Source: Sphingopyxis jiangsuensis (GTDB taxonomy: Bacteria; Pseudomonadota; Alphaproteobacteria; Sphingomonadales; Sphingomonadaceae). From it: 64,000 nt of DNA. This document shows positions 18,281 to 27,223 of the stretch, in pieces. The position numbers and the translations under genes were made by a program. Each line of letters begins with the position of its first letter. The first letter of the stretch is position 1. Location: assembly GCF_016734905.1 (NCBI RefSeq), contig NZ_JAERPO010000001.1:930001-994000 (forward strand), in the 5' to 3' direction. Under the pieces are notes generated by a model. It saw only the letters and a program-made list of their open reading frames with translations, ran no database searches and was not told the DNA's origin.

Positions 18281-18505
18281 ATGGCACGACCCTTTTTCCG
18301 CCGCCGCAAGACCTGCCCCTTCAGCGCGAAGGACGCACCGGTCATCGATTACAAGGACGTCCGCCTGCTCCAGGGTTACCTGTCGGAGCGCGGCAAGATC
18401 GTCCCGTCGCGGATCACCGCGGTGTCCACCAAGAAGCAGCGCGAGCTGGCCCGTGCGATCAAGCGCGCGCGCCACATCGGCCTGCTCCCCTACATTGTGA
18501 AGTAA
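18281..18505 (+). CDS. rpsR: Ribosomal protein bS18
   Basis: 74-residue small-subunit protein that pairs with S6. [29 protein letters not shown] sequence and the C-terminal [22 protein letters not shown] block are standard S18. It lies 11 bases after rpsF in the same operon. The single cysteine in KTCPF is shared with many S18 proteins. Confidence 0.98.
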   Translation: MARPFFRRRKTCPFSAKDAPVIDYKDVRLLQGYLSERGKIVPSRITAVSTKKQRELARAIKRARHIGLLPYIVK

Positions 18506-18518
18506 GGAGGGCAGCGTC

Positions 18519-19160
18519 ATGGAAATCATCCTGCTCGAACGTATCGAGAAACTCGGCGGTATCGGCGACGTCGTCACCGTCAAGAACGGCTTTGCCCGCA
18601 ACTATCTGCTGCCCAACAACAAGGCGCTGCGCGCGAACGAAGCCAACAAGAAGCTGTTCGAGGCGAACCGCGCCAAGATCGAATCCGACAACGCCGAACG
18701 TCGCACCGACGCCGAAGGCCGCGCCAAGGACATCGACGGCAAGCAGGTTGTCCTGATCCGTCAGGCGTCGAACACCGGCCAGCTTTACGGCTCGGTCGCG
18801 GTGCGTGACATCGTCGAAGCGCTGGCCGAGGACGGCGTCGAAGGCGTCACCAAGGCGATGGTCGAGCTCGAACGCCCGATCAAGTCGCTCGGCCTGTTCG
18901 ACGTCAAGGTCAAGCTGCACCCCGAAGTCAGCGTGACCGTCGGCGTCAACGTCGCCCGCTCGCCGGACGAAGCCGAGATGCAGAAGGAAGGCATCGACGT
19001 CATCGCCGCGATGTTCGAGGAAGAACAGGCCGAAGCCGTCGCTTCGGCACTCGAACCCGACAGCGAAGACGAGTTCGAAGAGGGCACGCCCCCGTCGGAA
19101 GCCGCCGCCGAAGAAGCAACGGCTGCCGATACGGACGCCGAGGAAGACAAGGAAGCCTGA
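18519..19160 (+). CDS. rplI: Ribosomal protein bL9 with acidic C-terminal extension
   Basis: Large-subunit protein of 213 residues. The N-terminal domain has the L9 signature (GGIGDVVTVKNGFARNYLLP), joined by the long connecting helix to the C-terminal domain (residues about 80-150). Typical L9 is near 150 residues; here about 60 extra residues, very rich in Glu, Ala and Asp (for example EEEQAEAVASALEPDSEDEF), follow. Such tails occur in some alphaproteobacteria, and their role is unknown. It has a good Shine-Dalgarno (AAGGAGG) and a strong terminator after it. Confidence 0.97.
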   Translation: MEIILLERIEKLGGIGDVVTVKNGFARNYLLPNNKALRANEANKKLFEANRAKIESDNAERRTDAEGRAKDIDGKQVVLIRQASNTGQLYGSVAVRDIVEALAEDGVEGVTKAMVELERPIKSLGLFDVKVKLHPEVSVTVGVNVARSPDEAEMQKEGIDVIAAMFEEEQAEAVASALEPDSEDEFEEGTPPSEAAAEEATAADTDAEEDKEA

Positions 19161-19183
19161 GCTTCTCTCCTCTCGCGAGACAG

Positions 19184-19218
19184 AAAAGGCCTCGGAACGC
19201 TGGTTCCGGGGCCTTTTT
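19184..19218 (+). terminator. Rho-independent terminator of rpsF-rpsR-rplI
   Basis: AAAAGGCC...GGAAC pairs with GTTCC...GGCCTTTTT around a 4-base loop; a stem of about 14 pairs is followed by a T-run. It starts 23 bases after the rplI stop. Confidence 0.9.
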
Positions 19219-19252
19219 CCTTGGAGTCCGGTTCGGGGGGATTTGCCGCTAG

Positions 19253-19412
19253 TTCCTCCCTGTGGCGAAGCCATGGGGGAGTCGAAGACGGCGCGCAGCG
19301 CCAGCGGGACCGCTCGCGAAGCGAGGGGTGGAGGGGCCGCGCCGCCAGCGCCATCAGCCCCTCCGTCAGCCCTTCGGGCTGCCACCTCCCCATGCCAGCG
19401 GCACACGGAGGA
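19253..19412. repeat. Long inverted intergenic repeat, first unit
   Basis: Arms at 19253-19278 (starts TTCCTCCCTGTGGCG, ends CCATGGGG) and 19388-19412 (starts CCCCATGCCAGCGG, ends CACGGAGGA) are imperfect inverted copies, enclosing GC-rich DNA with further small palindromes. I see no gene here. The sequence type is common between genes of sphingomonads. Confidence 0.55.
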
Positions 19413-19445
19413 TCGAACGCCCTCAACCGGTCGATTTCAGACCTT

Positions 19446-19520
19446 CGTCATCCCGGACTTGATCCGGGATCCACGACCGCGCTGAAGGCATTGGCCTCGG
19501 ATCAAGCCCCGGGTGACGAC
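19446..19520. repeat. Long inverted intergenic repeat, second unit
   Basis: CGTCATCCCGGACTTGATCC near 19446 and the inverted GGATCAAGCCCCGGGTGACG ending at 19518 form a long imperfect hairpin. The 'CCCGGACTTGATCCGGG' core is a widespread alphaproteobacterial intergenic repeat. It lies between rplI and the convergent end of folE. Confidence 0.7.
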
Positions 19521-19557
19521 GAACCGCGATTGCGATTTCAAGTCGAAGACCGGTCGC

Positions 19558-20190
19558 CTAATATCCCATCAGGCTCAGCACTTCCTTGCGGCTGCGCTCG
19601 TCGTCGAGGAAGCAGCCGAGCAGGCGGCTCGTGACCATGCCGACACCCGGCGTCCGCACACCGCGGCCGGTCATGCAGCCATGCTGCGCGTCGATCACCA
19701 CCGCGACGCCGTGCGGATGCAGATTGTCCCAGATGCAGCGCGCGACCTCGGCGGTCAGCCTCTCCTGCACCTGCAGCCGCCGCGCATAGCCGTTGAGGAC
19801 GCGCGCGAGTTTGGAAATTCCGACAACGCGGTCGCGCGGCAAATAGGCGATCGACGCCTTGCCGGTGATCGGCGCCATATGATGTTCGCAATGCGACTGG
19901 AACGGAATATCGCGTAGCAGCACGATCTCGTCATAGCCGCCGACCTCCTCGAACGTCCGCGACAGATGAACCGACGGATCGTCGGCATAGCCCGAACAAT
20001 ATTCCTTCCACGCGCGCGCGACGCGCTTTGGCGTGTCGCGCAACCCTTCGCGCGCAGGATCGTCGCCGGCCCACTCGATCAGCGTGCGAACGGCGTCCGC
20101 GACATGGTCGGGCACCACCAGCTTGCCGTCGCGATCATAGCGGTCGTCGACCAAATCGCCGTCGCCTGGAGTTCCACTCGATCCCGTCAT
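19558..20190 (-). CDS. folE: GTP cyclohydrolase I (FolE type)
   Basis: Protein of 210 residues converting GTP to dihydroneopterin triphosphate for folate synthesis. Zinc ligands are visible in SHCEHHMAP and in DAQHGCMTGRGV, with the usual RLQVQERLTAEVA segment between. The C-terminus DDERSRKEVLSLMGY is typical. An in-frame start 31 codons upstream adds an unlikely tail, so the ATG at 20190 was chosen. It has no operon partner: convergent to rplI and divergent from the receptor gene to its right. Confidence 0.96.
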   Translation of the reverse strand: MTGSSGTPGDGDLVDDRYDRDGKLVVPDHVADAVRTLIEWAGDDPAREGLRDTPKRVARAWKEYCSGYADDPSVHLSRTFEEVGGYDEIVLLRDIPFQSHCEHHMAPITGKASIAYLPRDRVVGISKLARVLNGYARRLQVQERLTAEVARCIWDNLHPHGVAVVIDAQHGCMTGRGVRTPGVGMVTSRLLGCFLDDERSRKEVLSLMGY

Positions 20191-20409
20191 TGCCCCGCTT
20201 TCACTGTTGCTTTGATGCCGCACATTTCGGGACGAATGCGCGAAGAAGCAAGCCCGCGACACCAAGTTTTTATCCTCCGCCATCGGGTTGACGTTGCGGA
20301 AACCGCGCTTTTCACGCGGTTGGACTCACAAGAAAATCTGGCGCCGATGCCGCCGAACAAGTGGCTTGACGCTCGCGTCAACTGGGCGCAGTTTTAACCC
20401 ATTACAGAG

Positions 20410-20490
20410 TCCGCCCAAGCGGACCGTAATCCGGAGAGGCCGGTGTTTTCCCCGACACCGGTGGGAGAGGACGATGACCAGCGCAGCTGG
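20410..20490 (+). promoter_or_regulatory. Structured leader region upstream of a TonB receptor
   Basis: Three hairpins follow one another: GTCCGC-CCAA-GCGGAC (20410-20425), CCGGTGT/ACACCGG (20441-20462) and CCAGC-GCA-GCTGG (20478-20490). They lie 130-210 bases upstream of the receptor ATG on its strand. I could not match them to a riboswitch I know (cobalamin, TPP and FMN features are absent). The remaining part of 20191-20622 shows no gene. Confidence 0.4.
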
Positions 20491-20622
20491 CAGGTGGGAA
20501 AACGACATACATCTGGCCGACCTGGCCCGGTGCTCCCTGCCATGCAGGTCACACTCCTTCCCTTAGTCACAAATCTGATTTGGGCGACCCGCACCCGCGG
20601 GATCGGAAAAGGGAGGACATTG

Positions 20623-23568
20623 ATGAAGTTCAACGCATTGATCGGAAGCTCGATCCTGGCGATGGCGGTGGCGACACCGGCAATGGCGCAGAGTGGAGAT
20701 ACCGACGCCTTCGGCGGCGAAATCGTCGTGACGGCACAGCGCCAGTCCGAACGGCTTCAGGACGTGCCGATCGCCGTCAGCGCCTTTTCCGCGGAATCGC
20801 TGGAGGCGCAGCAGATCGAGAACCCGTCCGACCTGCAACTCACCCTGCCCAATGTTACCTTCACCAAGACCAATTTCACCTCGTCGAGTTTCACGATCCG
20901 CGGCATCGGCGACCTTTGCGTCGGCGTCAGTTGCGACAGCGCGACCGCGATCCACCAGAATGAATCGCCGCTGATCGGCACCCGTCTGTTCGAAACCGAA
21001 TTTTTCGACCTCGAACGCATCGAGGTGCTGCGCGGGCCACAGGGAACGCTGTTCGGCCGCAATGCGACCTCGGGCGTCGTCAACGTCGTGACCGCCAAGC
21101 CCGACCTCAGCGCCTTTGGGGCCGCGGGTGATTTCGAATATGGCAATTACAACAGCATCAAGGTCAAGGGGATGGTCAACCTGCCGATCGGCGACACGCT
21201 GGGCGTGCGCGTGGCGGGCTTCTATCTCAACCGCGACGGCTATACGAAGAATCTGTTCGACAACAGCCGCATCGACGACCGCGACATGTACGCGGTGCGC
21301 GGGTCGATCCGCTGGCAGCCCACGCCCGACACGACGCTCGACCTCCTCGGTTATTATTTCCGCGAAGAGGACAACCGGCTTCGTATCCAGAAACAATATT
21401 GCCAGCGCGATCCCACCGGCGTGCTCGGCTGTCTGAACAACCGCCGCGATCCCGGCGTCACCAATGCGAACTCGACCTTCGTCGGCGTGCTGACGAGCCG
21501 CGAGTTCCTGGCGATCCGCAGCATCCCGACCGCCTTCGGCCTTGGCAGCCTCTATGGCCCCGACGCGCTGTCGACCTTTCAGTCGAACCCCGATCCCCGC
21601 ATCGTCAACACCGACTATACGCCGAACTATTTCTCGGACGAGCTCCAGATCCAGGGGCGGCTCGAACACAGCTTCGGCGCGATCAACGTCTCGCTCGCGG
21701 GCGTCTATCAGGAAGCCAGCGTCGACAGCAGCCAGGACTATAACCTGTCGATCCAGGACCGCAGCTTCTTCGCGCCGGCGCTCAATACCCTTGCCGCAGC
21801 GGCAGCAGGCGGCATCCCGGGGCTCCCGGCCGCTTATTTCGCTCCGATCGCGGCGGCGCTGATCCCCGGCGGTCCCAACGGCCCGCTCTGCACCTCGCTC
21901 GCCGAGGAAACGGGGCTCGGTTCCTATGGCGGCTTTTCGACCTGTACCGCGACGCCGCAGGATTTCGACCGGTCGAACCAGGACAGCAGCAGCTGGTCGG
22001 GCGAGCTCATTATCAGCTCCGACCTCGACGGCCCGTTCAACTTCCTCGTCGGCGGCATCTATGGCAAGTCGCACCTGACCGAGAACAGCTATTATGTGAA
22101 CTCGTTCGGCATCGACTATCTGACCGGCATCCTCGGCACATTTACGGCGCTCGGCAACCCGCCGGCCGCGGGTGGCCCGCTGGCGCCGTCCTTCCTCGCC
22201 ACACCCTTTTTCCGCAACAACACCGACGATCTGCGCGTCCGTTCATACGGGCTGTTCGGCGAAGGCTATTTCGAGTTCAACGATACGCTCAAGCTGACCG
22301 CCGGCCTTCGCTACACCAACGATCGCAAGGCGGTTCGGGCACGTTCGACGCTTGCGAATTTCCTCACGCCGTTCGGCCAGACAGGCAGCGCATTCGATTC
22401 GCCGTTCGTCGGCACTTTCGACGCCGACCCTGGAACTGCGGGCAACCAGTTGTTCCAGGAACGCCGCGTCGGCTTCGACGAGGTGACCGGCCGCGCGGTC
22501 CTTGACTGGAAAATTACTCCCGACAATCTGCTCTATGCGAGCTATTCGCGCGGGTATAAATCGGGCGGCATCAACCCGCCGCTGCAACCGGTATTTGAGG
22601 TCGACGAATCCTTCGTGCCCGAAATCGTCAACGCGTTCGAAATCGGGTCGAAGAACCGTTTCGGAGCCCTGCAAATCAACGTCACGGGCTTCTATTACAA
22701 ATATAAGGATCTCCAGCTCAGCCGCATCGTCGCGCGTACCTCGGTGAACGACAATGTCGACGCCGACATCTGGGGCCTCGAAGCCGAAGCGGTGATCACG
22801 CCGACGCCCGATTTCGTCGTCAACCTCGGCGCGAGCTATCTCAATACCAAGGTATCGAGCGACAAGTTCCTCGGTAATCCGCGCGATCCGTCGGGCGGGC
22901 GTTCGGACACGGTGATCATCAAAGACATCACCAACGGTTCGAACTGCGCCGTGGTCCCGACGACCGCAGGCAATGCCGTGGGCGTCCAAACCTATGTCGC
23001 CGCTGTCAATTCTGACCCCGCGTTACAACTACAGCCGCCGACGAGCTTCGGTCCGAACAGCGGCATCAACTCGCCGGGCGCCTTCGGCATCTGCTCGGTG
23101 CTCGCAGCGACGGCCGCCAACCCGCCGGCGCCGCTCCGCGCGCTGTTCGGGGTGCCGACGGGGCCGCTGCCCTTCATTGTCGAAAACGCAGGTGTGCCGG
23201 TCAACATCCGGGGCAACAAGCTGCCGCAGGCGCCGAACGTCAAGTTCAACGCCGGCGTGCAATATACGCATCATTTCGCCAACGACATGTCGCTGACCCC
23301 GCGTCTCGACATCACCTACACCGGCGACAGCTATGGCAATATCTTCAACGGGCGGATCAACAAGATCAACGGCTATGCCCAGGCGAACGCCCAGATCCAG
23401 CTCAATGGTGTCGACAAGAAATGGTATGTGAAGGCGTTCGTTTCGAACATCTTCGACAGCCAGCCGGTCACCGGCCTTTATGTCACCGACCAGTCGTCGG
23501 GCCTGTTCACCAACGTGTTCACGCTCGATCCGCGGCGCTACGGCATCGCGGCCGGCTTCAGATTCTGA
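20623..23568 (+). CDS. TonB-dependent outer-membrane receptor, substrate unknown
   Basis: Receptor of 981 residues. Signal peptide residues 1-22 (ending TPAMA) are followed by an EIVVTAQRQSERLQDVPIAV plug start, a typical TonB-box/plug of the iron-complex receptor superfamily. The plug motif IEVLRGPQGTLFGRNATSG follows, then a large barrel ending in phenylalanine (GIAAGFRF). Upstream in-frame codons exist, but GGGAGGACATTG before the ATG at 20623 is a good Shine-Dalgarno. The substrate cannot be told from sequence; in sphingomonads such receptors often serve carbohydrates, aromatics or iron complexes. It is convergent with the next receptor. Confidence 0.92.
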   Translation: MKFNALIGSSILAMAVATPAMAQSGDTDAFGGEIVVTAQRQSERLQDVPIAVSAFSAESLEAQQIENPSDLQLTLPNVTFTKTNFTSSSFTIRGIGDLCVGVSCDSATAIHQNESPLIGTRLFETEFFDLERIEVLRGPQGTLFGRNATSGVVNVVTAKPDLSAFGAAGDFEYGNYNSIKVKGMVNLPIGDTLGVRVAGFYLNRDGYTKNLFDNSRIDDRDMYAVRGSIRWQPTPDTTLDLLGYYFREEDNRLRIQKQYCQRDPTGVLGCLNNRRDPGVTNANSTFVGVLTSREFLAIRSIPTAFGLGSLYGPDALSTFQSNPDPRIVNTDYTPNYFSDELQIQGRLEHSFGAINVSLAGVYQEASVDSSQDYNLSIQDRSFFAPALNTLAAAAAGGIPGLPAAYFAPIAAALIPGGPNGPLCTSLAEETGLGSYGGFSTCTATPQDFDRSNQDSSSWSGELIISSDLDGPFNFLVGGIYGKSHLTENSYYVNSFGIDYLTGILGTFTALGNPPAAGGPLAPSFLATPFFRNNTDDLRVRSYGLFGEGYFEFNDTLKLTAGLRYTNDRKAVRARSTLANFLTPFGQTGSAFDSPFVGTFDADPGTAGNQLFQERRVGFDEVTGRAVLDWKITPDNLLYASYSRGYKSGGINPPLQPVFEVDESFVPEIVNAFEIGSKNRFGALQINVTGFYYKYKDLQLSRIVARTSVNDNVDADIWGLEAEAVITPTPDFVVNLGASYLNTKVSSDKFLGNPRDPSGGRSDTVIIKDITNGSNCAVVPTTAGNAVGVQTYVAAVNSDPALQLQPPTSFGPNSGINSPGAFGICSVLAATAANPPAPLRALFGVPTGPLPFIVENAGVPVNIRGNKLPQAPNVKFNAGVQYTHHFANDMSLTPRLDITYTGDSYGNIFNGRINKINGYAQANAQIQLNGVDKKWYVKAFVSNIFDSQPVTGLYVTDQSSGLFTNVFTLDPRRYGIAAGFRF

Positions 23569-23586
23569 CGCCACCCGGCACCCAAG

Positions 23587-23625
23587 AAAAGCCCCGCCCT
23601 CTCACGCGAGAGGGCGGGGTTTTTG
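23587..23625. terminator. Bidirectional terminator shared by two TonB receptors
   Basis: CCCCGCCCTCTC-ACGC-GAGAGGGCGGGG forms a 12-bp perfect stem with a 4-base loop, flanked by AAAA on the left and TTTTTG on the right. It can therefore stop transcription from both sides. It lies between the convergent receptor genes. Confidence 0.92.
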
Positions 23626-23679
23626 TTTGGGCGCGATGTGCAGGCGGGGGCGAGGCAACGCCCCCGCACGCGGCACGCG

Positions 23680-26238
23680 TCAGAATTTGAAACGCACCGT
23701 GCCGCCATAGGTGCGCGGCTGGCTGGGATAACCCGACACGCTGCCCGACTGCGCAACAGCCGGGAAGACCGTCGTCAGATATTGCGCATTGGTGAGGTTG
23801 CGGCCCCACACACCGACTTCGAGGCCGTTGGTCAGCGCGATCGTGAACGAAGCGTTCAACTGGTTCACCTCGCGCTTCAGCGAGTCGGCGACAGCCTGCG
23901 GAATCCCCTGCAACCCCTCGACGATCCGCACCGGGCTTTCGTACAGATAATCGGCGTGGAAGATCGCGCGCGTGCCGCCCGCGAACTCGTGCGTATAGGT
24001 GCCGCCGAGCGACATCGACAGGTCCGCAATGCCGGCGGGCTTGGTGCCCGAAATGTCCCCGAACGCCGAATTGACGAAGCTGTCATATTTGGGGTCGAGA
24101 TAGGTCATCGCCAGCGTCAGGTTGAGCCCGCGGACCGGGCGCACCGATCCGTCGAACTCGATGCCGAAGGTCGACTGCTTGCCCGCATTGGCGAGTGCGA
24201 AGCCGGTGCCGGTGAAGATGTTCGACTGGAACCCCTTGATCGACTGTTTGAACACCGCAAGGTTCAGTGCGGCGACCGACCATTGTGCCTTCAGCCCCGC
24301 CTCATAGACTTCCGATTCCTCGGGATCGGCAAAGCGCGAACCCGCAACCAGATTCGGTGTGCGAAGCCCGCCCGAGGTGATTGCGGGCAGGTCGGCGGCG
24401 AGCGGACGGCTGTCGCGCGACAAATTGACCGAGCTCGCCTTGAAGCCCGTCGCATAGGTCGCATAGACGTTGACCGTGTCGGTCAGCTCGTACGACAGGC
24501 GCGCGCTATAGGCGAGGTCGCTGTCGTTCGTCCGCCCATCCTCCACCGCGTTCGGCAGGTTCAGGAACGGTGGCAGGAACTGAAAGGCTTTCAGTCCTGC
24601 AAGCGGGTTCGCGCTGCTGCCGTCGGGCAAGGTCATCGTCGGGTTGGCGGCAAGGAAGGCCGCAGTCGCGGGATCGACGCCGGCGCCGATCAACAGTGCC
24701 TGACGGAAGGGCGTATAGGCAGCCGCGTCGAGGTTCACGCCCGAAAAGACGTCGTTGCTGATGACGTCGGTCGCAAAGCGCTTGCGGTCCTTCGTATAGT
24801 TGGCGCCGACGGTAAGCATCAGACGGTCGGTAAACTCGAAATCGAGCGTGCCGAAAATCGACCAGGCGGTGTTCGACATGCGATACGCCTCGTCGAGCCC
24901 GTCGCCTGCGCGGAAAAAGCTGCCGACATATTTCGTCGGAGCGCCTTCGAGCGCGCCCAGCGTGCCTTCGAGCATGGCGACGTTGAGCGCATTGTCCGAC
25001 GCCGCGCGGATCAGCTGGTCGCCATAGGGGCGGAAGTGCGTCCCGAAGCGAATGTCGTTCTTCTGGTCGATCTTTTCGTTGAAATAATATCCGCCGACCA
25101 GGAAGTTGACCGGACCATCGAAGTCCGAGGTCAGCCGCACTTCCTGCGTCCAGGTGTCGATGCCAAGCTGCTGGCTGTTCTGGCCGATCAGGTCGGCGCT
25201 CGTGAAGTCCGAATCCTGGTTCGTGTCGGCGCGCACTTCGCGATAGGCCGTGATCGACGTCAGCGCGAGGTTGCCGAGGTCATAGTCGATCTGCGCCGAA
25301 CCGCCGTAATTCTCGATCTCGTTGGTCGACAGGAAATTATTATAGACACGGTACGAAAAGGGGTTGTTCGCGTCGACGCTGGGGCCGCCCGCAAGCGCGT
25401 TGGTGATCGCAACCGTCGGTCCCGCGATGACATTGCCCGCGATACAGCAATTTTCGTCGATCTTGTCGTAATCGGCGATCAGGCGGATCGACAGCGCGTC
25501 GGTCGGCTCGAACAACAGCTGGCCGCGAAGACCCCAGCGGTTGCGGTCGTTGACGTCGGTGCCGAGGTTGACATCATAGGCATAGCCGTCGCGACGGTTG
25601 TAATTGCCGCCGATCGAGAAAGCGGCGGTGTCGCTGATCGGCCCGGTAACATTGCCCTTCACCGTGATCGCATCAAAATTGCCATAGGTCGCTTCGACCG
25701 AACCGCCGAAGTCATATTGCGGCTTTTGCGTGACGATGCTGATGACGCCCGCCGACGCATTCTTGCCGAACAGGGTCGACTGGGGGCCGCGCAGCACTTC
25801 GACGCGCTCGAGGTTCGGAAGATCGCCGATCTGCGCCGCCGAGCGCGAGCGATAGACGCCGTCGATGAACACGCCGACCGAGGGTTCGATACCCGCGTTG
25901 TTTGCGCCATTACCGAAACCGCGGATGATGAAATTGGTGTTCGCGCTCGACTGGAGCTGCGACACGCGCAGGCTGGGGACCGCCGACTGGAGGTCGATCA
26001 GGTCGCGGATCTGGGCATTTTCGATTTCGGCCGCCGAAGCAACCGAAACCGCGATCGGCGTATCCTGCAGGGTCTGCGAACGCTTCGAGGCCGTCACGAT
26101 GATTTCGTTGCCGTAATCGAATGCATCGACACCGCCGCTGCTGTCGGTGGACGCCGCGGCGTCCTGCGCGTGGGCAAGGACAGGAAGATTTGCGGCGCAC
26201 AGCATGGTGGCGCCCAACAAGATGTTGCGCAAAGTCAT
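23680..26238 (-). CDS. TonB-dependent outer-membrane receptor, substrate unknown
   Basis: Receptor of 852 residues with signal peptide 1-26 (MTLRNILLGATMLCAANLPV, then AHAQ). The plug begins at EIIVTASKRSQTLQDTPIAV and includes VEVLRGPQSTLFGKNASAG; the barrel ends in a phenylalanine (GGTVRFKF). A vicinal cysteine pair occurs in DENCCIAGN, within an early extracellular loop by position. The ATG at 26238 is chosen since the codons before it precede the signal peptide. No linked regulator or enzyme hints at the substrate. It is convergent with the receptor at its left. Confidence 0.92.
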   Translation of the reverse strand: MTLRNILLGATMLCAANLPVLAHAQDAAASTDSSGGVDAFDYGNEIIVTASKRSQTLQDTPIAVSVASAAEIENAQIRDLIDLQSAVPSLRVSQLQSSANTNFIIRGFGNGANNAGIEPSVGVFIDGVYRSRSAAQIGDLPNLERVEVLRGPQSTLFGKNASAGVISIVTQKPQYDFGGSVEATYGNFDAITVKGNVTGPISDTAAFSIGGNYNRRDGYAYDVNLGTDVNDRNRWGLRGQLLFEPTDALSIRLIADYDKIDENCCIAGNVIAGPTVAITNALAGGPSVDANNPFSYRVYNNFLSTNEIENYGGSAQIDYDLGNLALTSITAYREVRADTNQDSDFTSADLIGQNSQQLGIDTWTQEVRLTSDFDGPVNFLVGGYYFNEKIDQKNDIRFGTHFRPYGDQLIRAASDNALNVAMLEGTLGALEGAPTKYVGSFFRAGDGLDEAYRMSNTAWSIFGTLDFEFTDRLMLTVGANYTKDRKRFATDVISNDVFSGVNLDAAAYTPFRQALLIGAGVDPATAAFLAANPTMTLPDGSSANPLAGLKAFQFLPPFLNLPNAVEDGRTNDSDLAYSARLSYELTDTVNVYATYATGFKASSVNLSRDSRPLAADLPAITSGGLRTPNLVAGSRFADPEESEVYEAGLKAQWSVAALNLAVFKQSIKGFQSNIFTGTGFALANAGKQSTFGIEFDGSVRPVRGLNLTLAMTYLDPKYDSFVNSAFGDISGTKPAGIADLSMSLGGTYTHEFAGGTRAIFHADYLYESPVRIVEGLQGIPQAVADSLKREVNQLNASFTIALTNGLEVGVWGRNLTNAQYLTTVFPAVAQSGSVSGYPSQPRTYGGTVRFKF

Positions 26239-26745
26239 GATGGTCTCTCTCTCCAACCCGCCGAAACCTGACCCATCGGGCCTCTGGAGGGGATGCTCCG
26301 GCAGGAACCTTCCGACCTAATCCGGCGGCCGCCGAGGTCAACAACAGCGCAGTCGAGATTTGGATTTTGCAAAAATTTGTGGCTAAAAAGCAACAGTTTA
26401 CGCTACGGAAGCCGTCGCCATTCCGTCACGGGCGCGTCACAATGAAGGAAGTGATTGTGGTGCCGGGGACGCGATCCAATTGAGAAGTAACGTTCTGAAA
26501 AACCGATATTCTTTTTACTTGCAATTTTTTTGTTACCGCCATTCTGTGCGATTTTCGGGGGTTCGATGCCGAATTTCGACAGTTTGTGCAACAGATGCGG
26601 TGATTCGTTTGAGGGTACGACCGACTATAATCCAGAGCGTCGAATCCCGTTTGTCCCGTTACCCGGATAACAAGCAGGCAGTTTCCGTGCAGCCTCGATT
26701 AAAGCGGAGAATCAGACATAGACTCTGGCAAGATGGCGCCTGAAT
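26239..26745. other. AT-rich intergenic stretch holding the left island boundary
   Basis: From about 26340 the base composition turns clearly A/T-rich compared with both sides, with runs such as CAATTTTTTTG. Short open frames on both strands here lack ribosome-binding sites and recognisable products, and I do not call them genes. The left att-like sequence and a 13-bp repeat lie inside (26457-26501). Confidence 0.6.
26457..26479. other. Candidate left attachment site (degenerate tRNA-Phe 3' end)
   Basis: GTGGTGCC-GGGGACG-x-GATC-x-AA matches the 3' end of the tRNA-Phe gene at 62929-62952 with two mismatches and one missing base. Eleven bases further in, AACGTTCTGAAAA (26489-26501) is identical to 62911-62923 beside the tRNA. 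Both are in direct orientation, as expected for attL/attR and flanking integrase sites of an island; that reading is inference. Confidence 0.6.
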
Positions 26746-27207
26746 TCAGCGTCGCGGGGGTACGGCACGCTCATTTGTTACTCCGAAGCGCCGGTTTGGA
26801 CGCCGAGAAGTAAGCGGCTGCCCCGCCTCCAGCCCCGCAATTATGGGACAGTCGGGCCTCGCATCACCCGTGCAACAATCTGCCAAGGATTTAAGTGTAT
26901 CGGCCATTTCCTGGAGATGTCGCGCCTTTTGCTCGAGTAGCCTGATTTGATCGAGCGCCATCCGCTTTACATCGGCGCTGCGACGGCCCTGGTCGCGCCA
27001 AAGACCAAGCAAATCCCTGATCTCATCGACCGTAAAGCCCAAATCACGCGCGCGTCGGACAAATCGCAGGTTGTGGACGTCGCGGGATCCATAGGATCGA
27101 TAACCGGCATCGGTGCGGGCCGGCGCCTCTACCAGGCCTACCTTCTCATAATAGCGGATCATCTTGGCCGACACGCCCGAAGCGCTTGCAGCTTCGCCAA
27201 TGTTCAT
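26746..27207 (-). CDS. cueR: CueR-type copper-responsive MerR regulator
   Basis: MerR-family activator of 153 residues. Winged-helix domain 1-70 (MNIGEAASASGVSAKMIRYYEK), dimerisation helix about 80-110, and metal loop CCTGDARPDC with Cys112 and Cys120. This is the same C-x7-C spacing and numbering as E. coli CueR, which senses Cu(I)/Ag(I). The ATG at 27207 is used because the family begins MNIG. It lies 16 bases downstream of copA on the same strand, and CueR-type boxes precede copA and copZ, so it likely controls both and, through copA, itself. Confidence 0.93.
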   Translation of the reverse strand: MNIGEAASASGVSAKMIRYYEKVGLVEAPARTDAGYRSYGSRDVHNLRFVRRARDLGFTVDEIRDLLGLWRDQGRRSADVKRMALDQIRLLEQKARHLQEMADTLKSLADCCTGDARPDCPIIAGLEAGQPLTSRRPNRRFGVTNERAVPPRR

Positions 27208-27223
27208 CGGATTGTCTCCCCTA

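Noticed and set aside
20410..20490. Cobalamin, TPP or FMN riboswitch
   Set aside because: The conserved boxes of these classes are missing; only generic hairpins are visible.
26403..26743. Short open frames in the A/T-rich gap right of the receptor gene
   Set aside because: No ribosome-binding sites, overlapping frames on both strands and no family resemblance; one spans the att-like sequence.
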